This document shows positions 51,493 through 60,216 of a stretch of DNA of 64,000 bases, piece by piece. The notes beneath the pieces were generated by a model, which saw only the letters and a program-made list of their open reading frames with translations, was not told the origin of the DNA and made no database searches. Origin of the DNA: an uncultured Candidatus Melainabacteria bacterium (GTDB lineage Bacteria; Cyanobacteriota; Vampirovibrionia; Gastranaerophilales; Gastranaerophilaceae); NCBI GenBank assembly GCA_934718085.1, contig CAKUZL010000002.1:124001-188000 (forward strand), written 5' to 3'. How positions within the stretch are numbered: the stretch's first letter is position 1; each line of letters starts with the position of its first letter. The position numbers were made by a program, and so were the translations under genes.

Positions 51493-51928
51493 AAACAAAA
51501 AATTTGTTGATGATAAACCCGACAAAAAGGTAAATAATCATTGAGATTAAGACACCGAAATCGTCTGTCAGAGTTCTCATGGACGTGTTCGTGTGTGTGT
51601 GTAAAAATTGTAAAACGTCAATTATGTAAGCTGCCGAATAATATTTTTTTGCGATGAGAAAACCCGTATAGTACGAAAATATGTATGCCGGCAGCATGGT
51701 CGTGAAAAATTTTATAAATTGCGCAAAAATCGAACCCTTGTTTTTGAATGTATACTTCTTATTCAGTAAAAACGACACTATCGAGCCCGTTATGTACGCA
51801 GCCGCCGTTGCAACGGAATAGCTTATTCCTAAAATGTTCAGGCAGATAAAAGCAGTGGAAATTCCCACCAGTGTGTTAATTACGCCTATCAAACAATATT
51901 TTGCGAATTCTTTTGTTGTCTTACTCAT
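51479..51928 (-). CDS. GtrA-family membrane protein
   Basis: 149 residues with four hydrophobic segments (about 10-30, 35-53, 72-92, 122-142). FAKYCLIGVINTLVG, FLLNKKYTF and GFIINKFFVF are family hallmarks. GtrA-like proteins help flip or transfer lipid-linked sugars for surface glycans. There is an insertion of about 20 residues with HTHTNTS between helices 3 and 4. It starts 12 nt after the DUF815 ATPase gene and is the last gene of the minus-strand run from rbgA. Confidence 0.85.
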   Translation of the reverse strand: MSKTTKEFAKYCLIGVINTLVGISTAFICLNILGISYSVATAAAYITGSIVSFLLNKKYTFKNKGSIFAQFIKFFTTMLPAYIFSYYTGFLIAKKYYSAAYIIDVLQFLHTHTNTSMRTLTDDFGVLISMIIYLFVGFIINKFFVFKKC

Positions 51929-51940
51929 TTACTGCCTCCG

Positions 51941-53134
51941 TCAGGAAAAAAGTCCTTCCAAAAATTGGTTTGCGACCCTCGGCGAGCGGCTTCCCTTTTT
52001 TATCGCAAACCTTTCCGCCAAAATCGCGTAATTTTCGGGAAGTTCAACTGCTCTGTCCTTTGCGATTTCTTCGATTATTCTCAAAAAATCGGATTTGTCG
52101 GGACGCGTGTACGTTATCGTCAGCCCGAATCTGTCGGACAACGACATCAACTCGTCTATCGTGTCGTTTACGTGAACTTCGTCGCCCGTTCTGTCTGCAA
52201 AAGTTTCCTTCACGATGTGTCTGCGGTTCGAAGTCGCGTATATAACGGCGTTTTTCGGCAAAACCCCGAGGGCTCCTTCCAGCGTGGCTTTCAACGCATT
52301 GTACCTGTCGTCCGCGACATCAAATGTCATGTCGTCGAGAAAAATTATGAATTTGAAAGGGCTTTGCTCGATTTTTTCTGTAATTTCGCCGAGATGTTGC
52401 AGCTTGTCTTTTTCGACTCTTATTATTCGGACGTTTTCAAATTCGTTTGCCAAAGCCTTTACGCACGATGATTTTCCTGTTCCTCTGTCTCCGTACAAAA
52501 GTACGTTGTTGTAAGGTTTTTCACCCAAAAAAGCTTTGAAATTTTTTAACGCTTCTTCTTTTTGAATTTCGTATGCTTTCAGGTCGCAAAGTCTTACGGA
52601 ATCGGGATTTGCGACAGGTTTTAATTCTCCGTCGCTTGAAATCTTGAAAAATTTGTTTTTTGCAAATTCTCCCGCACCGAATTTCGTGTAAATTTTTATT
52701 AAGCTTTCGAGGTCGGGAACGTCGTTTTCGCAACCGATTTCGAAAGCGGGTAAAATCTCGCCGAATTCTTCGGCTTCCGCGAAAAGTCTTTCGCGTAAAA
52801 CGCTGACGGATTTTATCAGATTTTTAACCGTTGATAAGTCTTTTTCTCCTGTTTTTAAAAGCATTTCTGGAATTATTTCGTTTCGCGAACATTTTTTAGA
52901 GAGAATATTTTCGTTTTCGATTAATACTTTTCTCAAGTACATTGAAAACGGTTCGAACTCCGTATTTTGCGGGATTTTTGAGTATTCGTCGATTGCTTCG
53001 GGGCTGACTGCTTTGTCTCCCGCCGCGCAAATTTTCAAGATTTTTATGAGGCTTTTTACCGTTTTATCGGCTTTTATCGGCGTAAAAACGCTTATCGCCG
53101 CCGTTTCGAATATCGTTCTTTCAAGTTCGTTCAT
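51941..53134 (-). CDS. DUF815-family AAA+ ATPase
   Basis: 397 residues. An N-terminal helical domain of about 170 residues precedes the ATPase: LLYGDRGTGKSSCVKAL (Walker A) near 205, FIIFLDDMTFD (Walker B) near 250, VIYATSNRRHI (sensor 1) near 285, and RSPRVANQF near the end. This is the DUF815 (YpfB-like) architecture. The role is unknown, though a DNA or protein remodelling function is often supposed. It begins at an ATG overlapping the nth stop by one base (TAATG), so the two are coupled. Confidence 0.85.
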   Translation of the reverse strand: MNELERTIFETAAISVFTPIKADKTVKSLIKILKICAAGDKAVSPEAIDEYSKIPQNTEFEPFSMYLRKVLIENENILSKKCSRNEIIPEMLLKTGEKDLSTVKNLIKSVSVLRERLFAEAEEFGEILPAFEIGCENDVPDLESLIKIYTKFGAGEFAKNKFFKISSDGELKPVANPDSVRLCDLKAYEIQKEEALKNFKAFLGEKPYNNVLLYGDRGTGKSSCVKALANEFENVRIIRVEKDKLQHLGEITEKIEQSPFKFIIFLDDMTFDVADDRYNALKATLEGALGVLPKNAVIYATSNRRHIVKETFADRTGDEVHVNDTIDELMSLSDRFGLTITYTRPDKSDFLRIIEEIAKDRAVELPENYAILAERFAIKKGSRSPRVANQFLEGLFS

Positions 53135-53787
53135 TAATGTTTCTCCGTGTTTTTTCCGAAATCGCATAATTCTCGTATCGGACATTTTTCGCATTTCGGT
53201 TTTGTCGGTGAGCAAAGATTCTGCCCCAGCGTTACAAACTCAGTATTAAGGTCGATTTGGTACTTTTCGGGTATTATTTTTCTCAAAGCGAATTCCGTTT
53301 CGTCGGGATTTTTTGTTTTTACAAGTCCGAGACGGTTTGAAATTCTGTGAACGTGCACGTCCACACATATCGCGGGTTTGCAAAATCCCTTTGCGACAAC
53401 AAGGTTCGCAGTTTTTCGCCCGACCCCCTTGAATTTTGTCATTTCTTCAATACTTTCTGGAACTTTGCCGTTATATTCCTCGCAAATTTTTTTTGAAATT
53501 TCGATAATTTGTTTTGCTTTTGTCTTGTAAAATCCGACGGGGTAAATCGCTTTAACAAGGGCTTCTTCGGAGATTTTTGAAATCTCCTCCGGTGTTTTTC
53601 CGAGTTCCAACATTCTTTGCGATGCGGGATAAGTCGTTTTGTCGTTTGTTCGCAACGATAAAATGCACGTTATCAGCACAATGAAGGGGTCTTTGACCCC
53701 TTCCGTGAATTTTACGAACTCGCTTCGTTCCAATCCGGCGTTTTCGAGTTTTTCAAAAATTTTCGAAATTTTTTCTTCCGTGTTCAT
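53134..53787 (-). CDS. nth: Endonuclease III
   Basis: 217 residues. The helix-hairpin-helix KFKGVGRKTANLVVAKGF carries the catalytic Lys, and VDVHVHRISNRLGL the catalytic Asp. The iron-sulfur cluster motif is C-x6-C-x2-C-x5-C in LCSPTKPKCEKCPIRELC. It excises oxidised pyrimidines and nicks the abasic site. The usual ILSxQxxD segment reads CILSLRTNDK, a modest divergence. It begins 2 nt after the pyrG stop. Confidence 0.95.
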   Translation of the reverse strand: MNTEEKISKIFEKLENAGLERSEFVKFTEGVKDPFIVLITCILSLRTNDKTTYPASQRMLELGKTPEEISKISEEALVKAIYPVGFYKTKAKQIIEISKKICEEYNGKVPESIEEMTKFKGVGRKTANLVVAKGFCKPAICVDVHVHRISNRLGLVKTKNPDETEFALRKIIPEKYQIDLNTEFVTLGQNLCSPTKPKCEKCPIRELCDFGKNTEKH

Positions 53788-53789
53788 TT

Positions 53790-55400
53790 TTATTTTGCTT
53801 TTCGAGCCGCGATGGTGTCTACAAAGCCCTTAAACAAGGGGTGCGGACGCTCCGGTCTCGATTTGAATTCCGGGTGGAATTGGCATGCCGCAAACCAGTC
53901 GTTTTGAGGAAGTTCGATCATTTCGCACAACGAACCGTCGGGCGAAACACCCGAGAAAACCAGCCCCGCGTCGGCAAGTTGTTGTTTGTAGTCGTTGTTG
54001 ACTTCGTATCTGTGTCTGTGACGTTCGAAAATCGTTCCGGTTTTGTATGCTTCGAATGCTTTTGTGCCTTCTTTTACGCGGCATTCGAACTGTCCGAGTC
54101 TCATCGACGCGCCGTAACCTTTGATATGTTTTTGTTCCAACATCAAGTCGATGACGGGGTGTTTTGTTCCTTCGTCAAATTCCGTACTGTTTGCGCCTTT
54201 CAGTCCTGCAACGTTGCGGGCGTATTCGATGACCGCACATTGCATTCCGAGGCAAAGTCCCAAAAACGGCAGGTTGTTTTCGCGCGCGTACCTGATAACG
54301 TTGAGTTTACCCTCTATTCCTCGAACTCCGAAGCCGCCGGGAACAACGAGACCGTCGATGTCCGCGAGCATTTCTTTCGCTTTTGCAAGGTCGGTGCATT
54401 CGTCGGAAATTATCCATTTTATGTCTATTTTTGCGTTTTGTGCGTAGCCGGCGTGTTTCAACGATTCCACTACGGAAATATATGCGTCGGAAAGTTCCGT
54501 GTATTTCCCTGCAATTGCAATTTTGAAGGTCTTTTTCGGATGCGTAATTCTTTCGTTCAGTTCAATCCAATCTTTCAAATCGGGTTCTCTGTTGTCGGGC
54601 ATTTGAAGTCTGCTCAGTACTACCCCCGCAATGTTTTGCTCCTCGAGCGCAAGCGGAACTTCGTAGATGCTTTTCATGTCTCGACATTCGATAACCGCGT
54701 CTTTGGGTACCGAACAAAACAGCGCGAGTTTTTCCTTTTCTTTTTTCGGAATCGGTTTTTCCGTTCTGCATACGAGAATTTCGGGTTGAATACCGTAGCT
54801 TCTCAGGTTTGCAACGCTGTGCTGCGAAGGTTTTGTCTTCAATTCGCCCGAAGTCGGCAAATACGGCAACAACGTCACGTGAATCGACAACGAATTTCCG
54901 TAGCCCGCTTCCGTACGAAACTGTCTGATGGCTTCGATGAACGGCAAACTTTCTATGTCTCCGACCGTTCCTCCGACTTCCGCTATCAAAAAATCGGGGT
55001 TGAATTGGTTTGTCGCCTGAATCAGCCTCGATTTTATTTCGTTGGTTATGTGGGGAATGGTCTGAACGGTTGCTCCGAGATAGTCGCCCCGTCTCTCTTT
55101 GTTTATGACCGTCTGATAAACGCTTCCGGAGGTCACGTTGTTGATTTGCCCCAGCGATGTGTCCGTAAATCTTTCGTAATGTCCCAAATCCAGGTCTGTT
55201 TCGGCTCCGTCGTCGGTAACGAAAACTTCGCCGTGCTGAAACGGGCTCATTGTCCCGGGGTCAACATTTATGTAGGGGTCGAACTTTTGTATTACGACGG
55301 AATATCCTCTCGCTTTGAGCAATTTTCCCAAGCTTGCCGCAACTATTCCTTTTCCGAGCGATGAAACAACTCCGCCCGTTATAAATATATATTTTGTCAT
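53790..55400 (-). CDS. pyrG: CTP synthase
   Basis: 536 residues, normal length. The amidoligase domain has KYIFITGGVVSSLGKGI, KFDPYINVDPGTMSPFQHGE, TDDGAETDLDLGHYERF and AEVGGTVGDIES. The glutaminase domain has GGFGVRG, FLGLCLGMQ with the nucleophile Cys, and CQFHPEFKSRP with the catalytic His and Glu. It converts UTP and glutamine to CTP. It lies 15 nt after gatC. Confidence 0.98.
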   Translation of the reverse strand: MTKYIFITGGVVSSLGKGIVAASLGKLLKARGYSVVIQKFDPYINVDPGTMSPFQHGEVFVTDDGAETDLDLGHYERFTDTSLGQINNVTSGSVYQTVINKERRGDYLGATVQTIPHITNEIKSRLIQATNQFNPDFLIAEVGGTVGDIESLPFIEAIRQFRTEAGYGNSLSIHVTLLPYLPTSGELKTKPSQHSVANLRSYGIQPEILVCRTEKPIPKKEKEKLALFCSVPKDAVIECRDMKSIYEVPLALEEQNIAGVVLSRLQMPDNREPDLKDWIELNERITHPKKTFKIAIAGKYTELSDAYISVVESLKHAGYAQNAKIDIKWIISDECTDLAKAKEMLADIDGLVVPGGFGVRGIEGKLNVIRYARENNLPFLGLCLGMQCAVIEYARNVAGLKGANSTEFDEGTKHPVIDLMLEQKHIKGYGASMRLGQFECRVKEGTKAFEAYKTGTIFERHRHRYEVNNDYKQQLADAGLVFSGVSPDGSLCEMIELPQNDWFAACQFHPEFKSRPERPHPLFKGFVDTIAARKAK

Positions 55401-55415
55401 CTTTTCCTCTCCGAT

Positions 55416-55697
55416 TTATGAAATTTTGGGAACTCTGAAAAATCCGTCTTCCTCAAACGGCGCGTTTTTCATCAATTCTTCGCGCGTGCATTCGTACGAA
55501 ACTTCGTCTTCTCTCATCACGTTTACCAGCGGTATGGCATGAGGCATGGGCTCAACTCCCGCAGTATCAACCTCGTTCATCTGTTCGACGTACTTTAAAA
55601 GTTCGCCGAGTTGTTTTGAGTATTTTGCGGTTTCTTCTTCCGTTAATTCAAGCCTTGCAAGGTTTGCCACGTGTTTTACGTCTTTTTCGGTAATCAT
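55416..55697 (-). CDS. gatC: Asp-tRNA(Asn)/Glu-tRNA(Gln) amidotransferase subunit C
   Basis: 93 residues from the ATG at 55697 (AAAAGGGG upstream). ITEKDVKHVANLARLELTEEE at the start, VDTAGVEPM near residue 50 and FRVPKIS at the end are GatC features. It stabilises GatA-GatB in transamidation of misacylated tRNAs. gatA and gatB are not in the window, a common dispersal. Confidence 0.94.
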   Translation of the reverse strand: MITEKDVKHVANLARLELTEEETAKYSKQLGELLKYVEQMNEVDTAGVEPMPHAIPLVNVMREDEVSYECTREELMKNAPFEEDGFFRVPKIS

Positions 55698-55738
55698 TTG
55701 CTTCCCCTTTTCCATGAAAATTCTACCACAAACATTTT

Positions 55739-56389
55739 TTACAAAGGCAGAGTTGTTTGTTTCGTGAAATGTTTTTCCAAAAACTTTTTTCGATGATGAG
55801 GTGTCAAGCCGTATTTATCAACGGCTTCGAGGTGTTTTGCGGTCAAATATCCTTTGTTGTGCTCAAAATCGTATTCGGGAAAATTTTTTGAAAGTTCTTT
55901 CATATATCGGTCTCTCGAAACTTTCGCCAAAATGCTTGCCGCGGCTATCGATGCGGATTTTGAATCACCTTTTATTACAAATTTTTGAGGATATTTAAAA
56001 TTTTTAATCAATCTGTTTCCGTCCGCCAAAATTGTTGCATTTGTTGATTTTAAGGCTTGTATAACCTCTTCGCATGCAAATTTCATGCTTTTTAGCGACG
56101 CGTTTAAAATATTTATCTTTTCTATTTCCTCAACGGTCGAAAATTTTACCGCATGCACACTGTTTTCAACGATTATCGGAAACAACTCCTCTCTGAGTTT
56201 TTCGGTTAATTTTTTCGAATCGTTAAGTTTTTCGAGAAGTTTTTCGATTTTTTTGTTACGTTTTGTGAAACATACCGCAGCCGCGAAAACCGGACCCGCT
56301 CCGGGGCCTCTTCCCGCTTCGTCCGTACCGATTATAAACTCGAACTCGCCTTTTTCGTTTTCGTCGAAATTAAATAAATCTTCAATCAA
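55739..56389 (-). CDS. rnhB: Ribonuclease HII
   Basis: 216 residues from a TTG at 56389 with GGAAGG 7 nt upstream; it overlaps the rbgA stop by 8 nt (TTGATTGA). IGTDEAGRGPGAGPV gives the first Asp-Glu pair, ILADGN the third acid and KGDSKSASIAAASILAK the fourth. A C-terminal YGLTPHHRKKF follows. It removes ribonucleotides from DNA. An upstream ATG at 56446 in frame is possible but would extend far into rbgA. Confidence 0.95.
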   Translation of the reverse strand: MIEDLFNFDENEKGEFEFIIGTDEAGRGPGAGPVFAAAVCFTKRNKKIEKLLEKLNDSKKLTEKLREELFPIIVENSVHAVKFSTVEEIEKINILNASLKSMKFACEEVIQALKSTNATILADGNRLIKNFKYPQKFVIKGDSKSASIAAASILAKVSRDRYMKELSKNFPEYDFEHNKGYLTAKHLEAVDKYGLTPHHRKKFLEKHFTKQTTLPL

Positions 56390-57212
56390 GGGTAAGCCTT
56401 CCGAATTTTCCGTTTCTGAATTCGTGCAAAATGTTTTGAGCCGCAACTTTTATGTCGGGTTCGCCGTTTTTGACTACCCTGTTGAGCTTTACGGCAACCG
56501 ACTCCAGAGTGATTTGCTCGCCGTCTTCAAAACCGAATTTTTCCTCGATAAGCCCCGGGTACAGCCCGCTTACGATTTTTAAAAATTCTCGAGCCACAAA
56601 CTCGTTTTCGTAGGCATTTTCCCCTATTGAATTTACAAACGCCAATCTTATCGCGACCGCCTGAGAAACTTGTTTTACGGGGATTATTCCGGGCGTGTCC
56701 AAAAAATCGAGTTTCGGGTTAATTCTGACCCATTGTTGCTGCCGTGTAACTCCCGCTTTTGCGCCCGTTTTGGTCTTTCCTTTCCCTATAAGCTTATTTA
56801 TAATGCTCGATTTCCCGACATTCGGCATGCCTATGACCATTGCCCTTGCGGGACGCGGCAAAAGCCCCTTTGCGGTAAGTTTTTCGATTGCGGGTTTTGC
56901 AAGTTCCGTGAGTTTGTTTGTGATTTTATTTATGTCTTTGTTGCTTGAAGCCACTGTTTTTAAGACTTTACACCCGGTAAGTTTTTCTATTTCGGCGGCG
57001 TTTTTGTCGTTTTTTGTCGTGTCGCTCAAGTCCGATTTGTTCAGCAAAATCAGCCTCGGTTTTTCGCCCGTAAGTCTTTTTACGTCGGGATAAAGCGAGC
57101 TGAACGGAATTCTTGCGTCGACAACTTCTATTATGACATCCGTCAGGTTGATGTTCGCTTTTAATGCTTTTTCCGCTTTTGCGATGTGTCCCGGATACCA
57201 GTTGATATTCAT
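56382..57212 (-). CDS. rbgA: Ribosome biogenesis GTPase (RbgA/YlqF)
   Basis: 276 residues with a circularly permuted GTPase order: NKSD (G4) near 58, then IGMPNVGKSSIIN (G1) near 126 and DTPGI (G3) near 170. The N-terminal INWYPGHIAKAEKAL is characteristic of YlqF. The C-terminal domain binds 23S rRNA. It assists late 50S assembly. It is the first gene of a minus-strand run with rnhB, gatC, pyrG, nth and DUF815. Confidence 0.95.
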   Translation of the reverse strand: MNINWYPGHIAKAEKALKANINLTDVIIEVVDARIPFSSLYPDVKRLTGEKPRLILLNKSDLSDTTKNDKNAAEIEKLTGCKVLKTVASSNKDINKITNKLTELAKPAIEKLTAKGLLPRPARAMVIGMPNVGKSSIINKLIGKGKTKTGAKAGVTRQQQWVRINPKLDFLDTPGIIPVKQVSQAVAIRLAFVNSIGENAYENEFVAREFLKIVSGLYPGLIEEKFGFEDGEQITLESVAVKLNRVVKNGEPDIKVAAQNILHEFRNGKFGRLTLD

Positions 57213-57293
57213 ACTTTCGCCCTTCTTTGAATTAGAGTTTACTATAAATAATTGTAAATTTTTGTAACAAATTTTGTGCGTATCGCTCTTTTT

Positions 57294-57322
57294 GTAAAAA
57301 AAATTTTTTGTTTGGATTATCC
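57294..57322 (+). promoter_or_regulatory. A8T6 promoter-like block
   Basis: GTAAAAAAAATTTTTTG followed by TTTGGATTATCC is nearly the same A/T tract as the block before the GH13 gene, with GTA in place of GCA. It precedes the start at 57354 by about 35 nt. Confidence 0.3.
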
Positions 57323-57353
57323 TTGTCTTAAGGATTAATGAAAGGATATGAAA

Positions 57354-58730
57354 ATGATAACTTTTTCTGCAAACAACAACGATTTTTATTCGGGATGGAA
57401 CAAAACAATCGAACGTTATAATTCAGCCGAAGGGAAAAAAGATTTTAACGAAAGATCCCGTAAATTGACGGACAGAGCAAATTTGCTCAGACAAAGACGT
57501 GACGCAAAATTTGCGGCAAACAAAGCTGAAGGCGATATACTCGTTAAAAATTCCGGTGAGCAGGCTCCCGTCGACGCTGCTTCGAAAAAAGGCGCAAAAG
57601 TCTCGTTTGGAGCAGGGCTTTTTGCCGAAGCCGACAGGTTGTCTCTCGATAAATCGCCGATAGAAAGAAATCGTATTATCAGAGCAAAAAGAGATAAACA
57701 AAAAAATGAAAAGGCGGCTGCCCTGCAATCGAAATTTGTTGATGCAAAAGAAGCAAAATCCTTGCGCGAAGCTTCGATGCAACCCCCGGAAGCCGTTAAG
57801 GAATCGACTACTCGCAAAAATCGACCGCAACATGTAAAAATGAATTTTGATCCGAACGCAAAAAGAATTTCGGGTTATCCGGCTTATGCAAAAGATGTTG
57901 CTCCGTTGAGACGGGGTGCGCTTTCCGAGACAGTTTTCGAAAACGGTTTTAATCCCGAAAATATGAAAAAAGTTCCTTCGACCGAAGACTATGTCAAGTC
58001 GGTATGTCAAATTCCAAGACAAGTTGCGGAAGCTTTGAATGATTGCAAATATAATACGACCGAAGTAGATGTGATAATTCATCGAAATTTACCCGGCGAC
58101 GGACATTTTACCATGTCTCCGGTTAAACCGGAATACATTGAAAAAAATGCTCAGGAGTGTATCGAGCCGGCTCCCGCTTTGAAATCTTCTTATGAAGCTT
58201 CGCGGAATTCTTCGTCGATGCGTGCGCCTTCAACCGCCGAAATGCCCGCGGAACCCGTTGCCGAATCCGTTAAAACATCCGCGGAAGCACTGCCGAAAAA
58301 TTCGTCGGTAATACCGGGTTACGAAAAAGTTGCAAAGGCCGGGGAAGTCGAATGGATTATCTCAAAAGACGGAACTCTCTCTCCCAAAACGAAAAATATC
58401 CCCGGGTTTGGAGAATGTTTGATCTCGAAAACGAATTTGTTGACGGTCGACAGATTGACCGCGAAAATTGTAGAACTTTGCAAAAAAACTCCCGACGCGG
58501 CAGCTCAAATATTGGCGGATTTCCAAAAAGTTTTGGAAAGGTGCGATACTACAAAATTCCAAATAGACCTTCTTTTGCAAAAATTTCTCAAAGAATTGGC
58601 TCATTCGGATACTCATGTTTCCGAAAAAAGTTTAAATAAAAAAGCTTCAATTTTTGCAAAAAATGTAAATCCGAATTTGAAGGCAAACGCCTTGAGATTT
58701 GTTGAAAATGCTCGTAAAGTAGTACGTTAG
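57354..58730 (+). CDS. Hypothetical soluble protein with VSFGAG motif
   Basis: 458 residues from the ATG at 57354; GAAAGGA is 7 nt upstream, better placed than for the ATG at 57348. It begins MITFSANNNDF and has KVSFGAGLF at about 82-90. Much of residues 20-160 is charged and disordered (Arg, Lys, Ala). A segment near 215-260 (YVKSVCQIPRQVAEALNDC) may be folded, followed by a Ser/Ala/Pro linker. A helical C-terminal domain of about 150 residues has LLTVDRLTAKIVELCKK. No membrane helix or catalytic motif is seen. It is monocistronic. The function is unknown. Confidence 0.6.
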   Translation: MITFSANNNDFYSGWNKTIERYNSAEGKKDFNERSRKLTDRANLLRQRRDAKFAANKAEGDILVKNSGEQAPVDAASKKGAKVSFGAGLFAEADRLSLDKSPIERNRIIRAKRDKQKNEKAAALQSKFVDAKEAKSLREASMQPPEAVKESTTRKNRPQHVKMNFDPNAKRISGYPAYAKDVAPLRRGALSETVFENGFNPENMKKVPSTEDYVKSVCQIPRQVAEALNDCKYNTTEVDVIIHRNLPGDGHFTMSPVKPEYIEKNAQECIEPAPALKSSYEASRNSSSMRAPSTAEMPAEPVAESVKTSAEALPKNSSVIPGYEKVAKAGEVEWIISKDGTLSPKTKNIPGFGECLISKTNLLTVDRLTAKIVELCKKTPDAAAQILADFQKVLERCDTTKFQIDLLLQKFLKELAHSDTHVSEKSLNKKASIFAKNVNPNLKANALRFVENARKVVR

Positions 58731-58798
58731 AAAAATAAATATACACTCCTTTCAAGACCGACGAATTTCGCCGGTCTTGTTTTATGGGTTTATAAATC

Positions 58799-58963
58799 TT
58801 AATATGCGCGTTTTCTCATTAAATCGGAAATTCTGATTTCGCCTTTGGTTTTACGTATCGGCTCGGTTACCGCCGTTACTTCGCTTTCCCGCTTGAATTC
58901 CGACAATCCGATTTTTGTGTCGTCACTGAAAATATTTGCCAAAAAATCTTTTATTTTAATCAT
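58799..58963 (-). CDS. Small hypothetical protein (54 aa)
   Basis: The ATG at 58963 has GGAGG 6-7 nt upstream. The product MIKIKDFLANIFSDDTK.. is amphipathic at its start, then polar, and ends ISDLMRKRAY with a basic cluster. The strong ribosome site supports translation. No family is recognised. It stands alone between the 57354 gene and rplS. Confidence 0.5.
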   Translation of the reverse strand: MIKIKDFLANIFSDDTKIGLSEFKRESEVTAVTEPIRKTKGEIRISDLMRKRAY

Positions 58964-59112
58964 TTTTACCTCCGATGACAAAATTTTACCTCGTTTTTTT
59001 CAAAGATAAAATATTTGCTCCTTCTCAACCAATGTTATATTTTTAAAATTTCCGATTTTAATCATTCTTTCCGATGATATTTTACAATTCTGTAAAATTT
59101 GGTAAAAAACAC

Positions 59113-59141
59113 TTGTATAAAATTTATGTTTTGCGTATCAT
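59113..59141 (+). promoter_or_regulatory. Sigma-70 promoter of rplS
   Basis: TTGTAT at 59113-59118 and TATCAT at 59136-59141 are separated by 17 nt, about 37 nt before the rplS start. Confidence 0.5.
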
Positions 59142-59177
59142 ATCAGTAAATTGTATAAAACTGAAAGGACTAACGTC

Positions 59178-59531
59178 ATGAATCCTATTGTTCACGAATT
59201 GAATAAAGAAAGATTTTCTAAAGAATTGCCCGACCTCAACCCCGGCGATACCGTCAGAGTTTCGGTCAGAATCGTTGAAGGCAACAAGGAAAGAACTCAG
59301 GCTTATGAAGGCACAATCATCAAGAAAAAAGGTAGCGGTATCGGTAAAACCATTACCGTCAGAAAAATTTTTCAAGGCGTAGGTGTGGAAAGAGTTTTCC
59401 CTGTTTACTCGCCCCGTGTGGAAAAAATTACCGTTGTAAGACACGGTGATGTTAATCGCGCTAAATTGTACTACCTCAGACAAAGAAGCGGTAAGGCTAC
59501 GCGTATCAGAGAAAAAATCGTTAAAAAATAG
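59178..59531 (+). CDS. rplS: 50S ribosomal protein L19
   Basis: 117 residues from the ATG at 59178 (GAAAGGAC upstream). NPGDTVRVSVRIVEGNKERTQ and GVGVERVFPVYSPRVEKI are the conserved L19 segments, and YYLRQRSGKATRIREK closes the protein. It lies at the 30S-50S interface. trmD and rimM, frequent neighbours, are not here. Confidence 0.98.
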   Translation: MNPIVHELNKERFSKELPDLNPGDTVRVSVRIVEGNKERTQAYEGTIIKKKGSGIGKTITVRKIFQGVGVERVFPVYSPRVEKITVVRHGDVNRAKLYYLRQRSGKATRIREKIVKK

Positions 59532-59555
59532 TTTTTTAACTCCTATTTGGTTGAT

Positions 59556-59588
59556 AAAAAGGACGAACTTGTTTCGTTCCTTTTTTTT
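59556..59588 (+). terminator. Terminator of rplS
   Basis: AAAGGACGAA and TTCGTTCCTTT pair with a small mismatch and are followed by eight T residues. Confidence 0.8.
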
Positions 59589-59723
59589 GACGATTATTTG
59601 TTCATAAAAAGCATGCCTTGCGATTTATGAAATTTTTTGCTTGCAAAAAATAATAAAAATGCTATTATGTATAAATAATCAGTTCGGTGCGCCATGCCGC
59701 CGATGTCACCAAGGAGAAAATAA

Positions 59724-60008
59724 ATGTACGAAGATGAAAAACTTATCTGCGAAGATTGCGGAAGCGAATTTGTGTTTACTGCAGGAGAACAAGAATTCTA
59801 CGCGGAAAAAGGGCTTATCAACAAGCCTAAAAGATGCCCCGATTGCAGAAAAAACAGAAGACAAAGAAACAGAAAAAAACTTTATGATGTAGTTTGCTCG
59901 GCTTGCGGTTGCAATACTCAGGTTCCTTTCAAACCTATCGAAGGTAAGGAAGTTTTCTGTAAAGAATGTTACGCCAAAAAGCAACAGGAATCTCAAGCTC
60001 AAGAATAA
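59724..60008 (+). CDS. Zinc-ribbon protein (zf-trcl-like)
   Basis: 94 residues with four CxxC pairs: CEDCGSEF near residue 9, CPDCRKNRR near 38, CSACGCN near 57 and CKEC near 78. They form two zinc ribbons. The first pair matches the probable zinc-ribbon domain zf-trcl (C-x-D-C-G-x-x-F-V-F-T-x-x-E-Q-x-F-Y). A basic Arg/Lys block between them could bind RNA or DNA. ATG at 59724 has AAGGAG upstream. It stands alone with its own terminator. The function is unknown. Confidence 0.8.
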   Translation: MYEDEKLICEDCGSEFVFTAGEQEFYAEKGLINKPKRCPDCRKNRRQRNRKKLYDVVCSACGCNTQVPFKPIEGKEVFCKECYAKKQQESQAQE

Positions 60009-60023
60009 TTTTATTTTTGTATA

Positions 60024-60059
60024 AAAAGAAGAAATCTCGTTTGAGGTTTCTTCTTTTTT
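60024..60059 (+). terminator. Terminator of the zinc-ribbon gene
   Basis: AAGAAGAAA and TTTCTTCTT form a perfect 9-bp stem enclosing CTCGTTTGAG, with six T residues following. Confidence 0.9.
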
Positions 60060-60216
60060 GTTATTTATTTTAGAGTACGGAAATTTAACGCATTTTTCCT
60101 TGATAAATCGTCGGCACTTGCAAAGCCGTTTGAGACATCAATCGTTGCGGATTAAGTTGTCCCTGTCAGCTAAGTTAAACAGAAACTTAATTTGCCGTTA
60201 TACCCGATCTCGGGGA

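Noticed and set aside
53841..55364. 507-codon open frame on the plus strand
   Set aside because: It lies wholly opposite pyrG, has a Phe/Arg/Val-rich composition typical of antisense shadows, and shows no family motif.
60085..60168. Short minus-strand peptide containing NPQRLMSQTALQVPTIYQ
   Set aside because: It reads like a real protein tail but has an in-frame TGA upstream and at most 18 codons from a start; perhaps a remnant, but too short to support.
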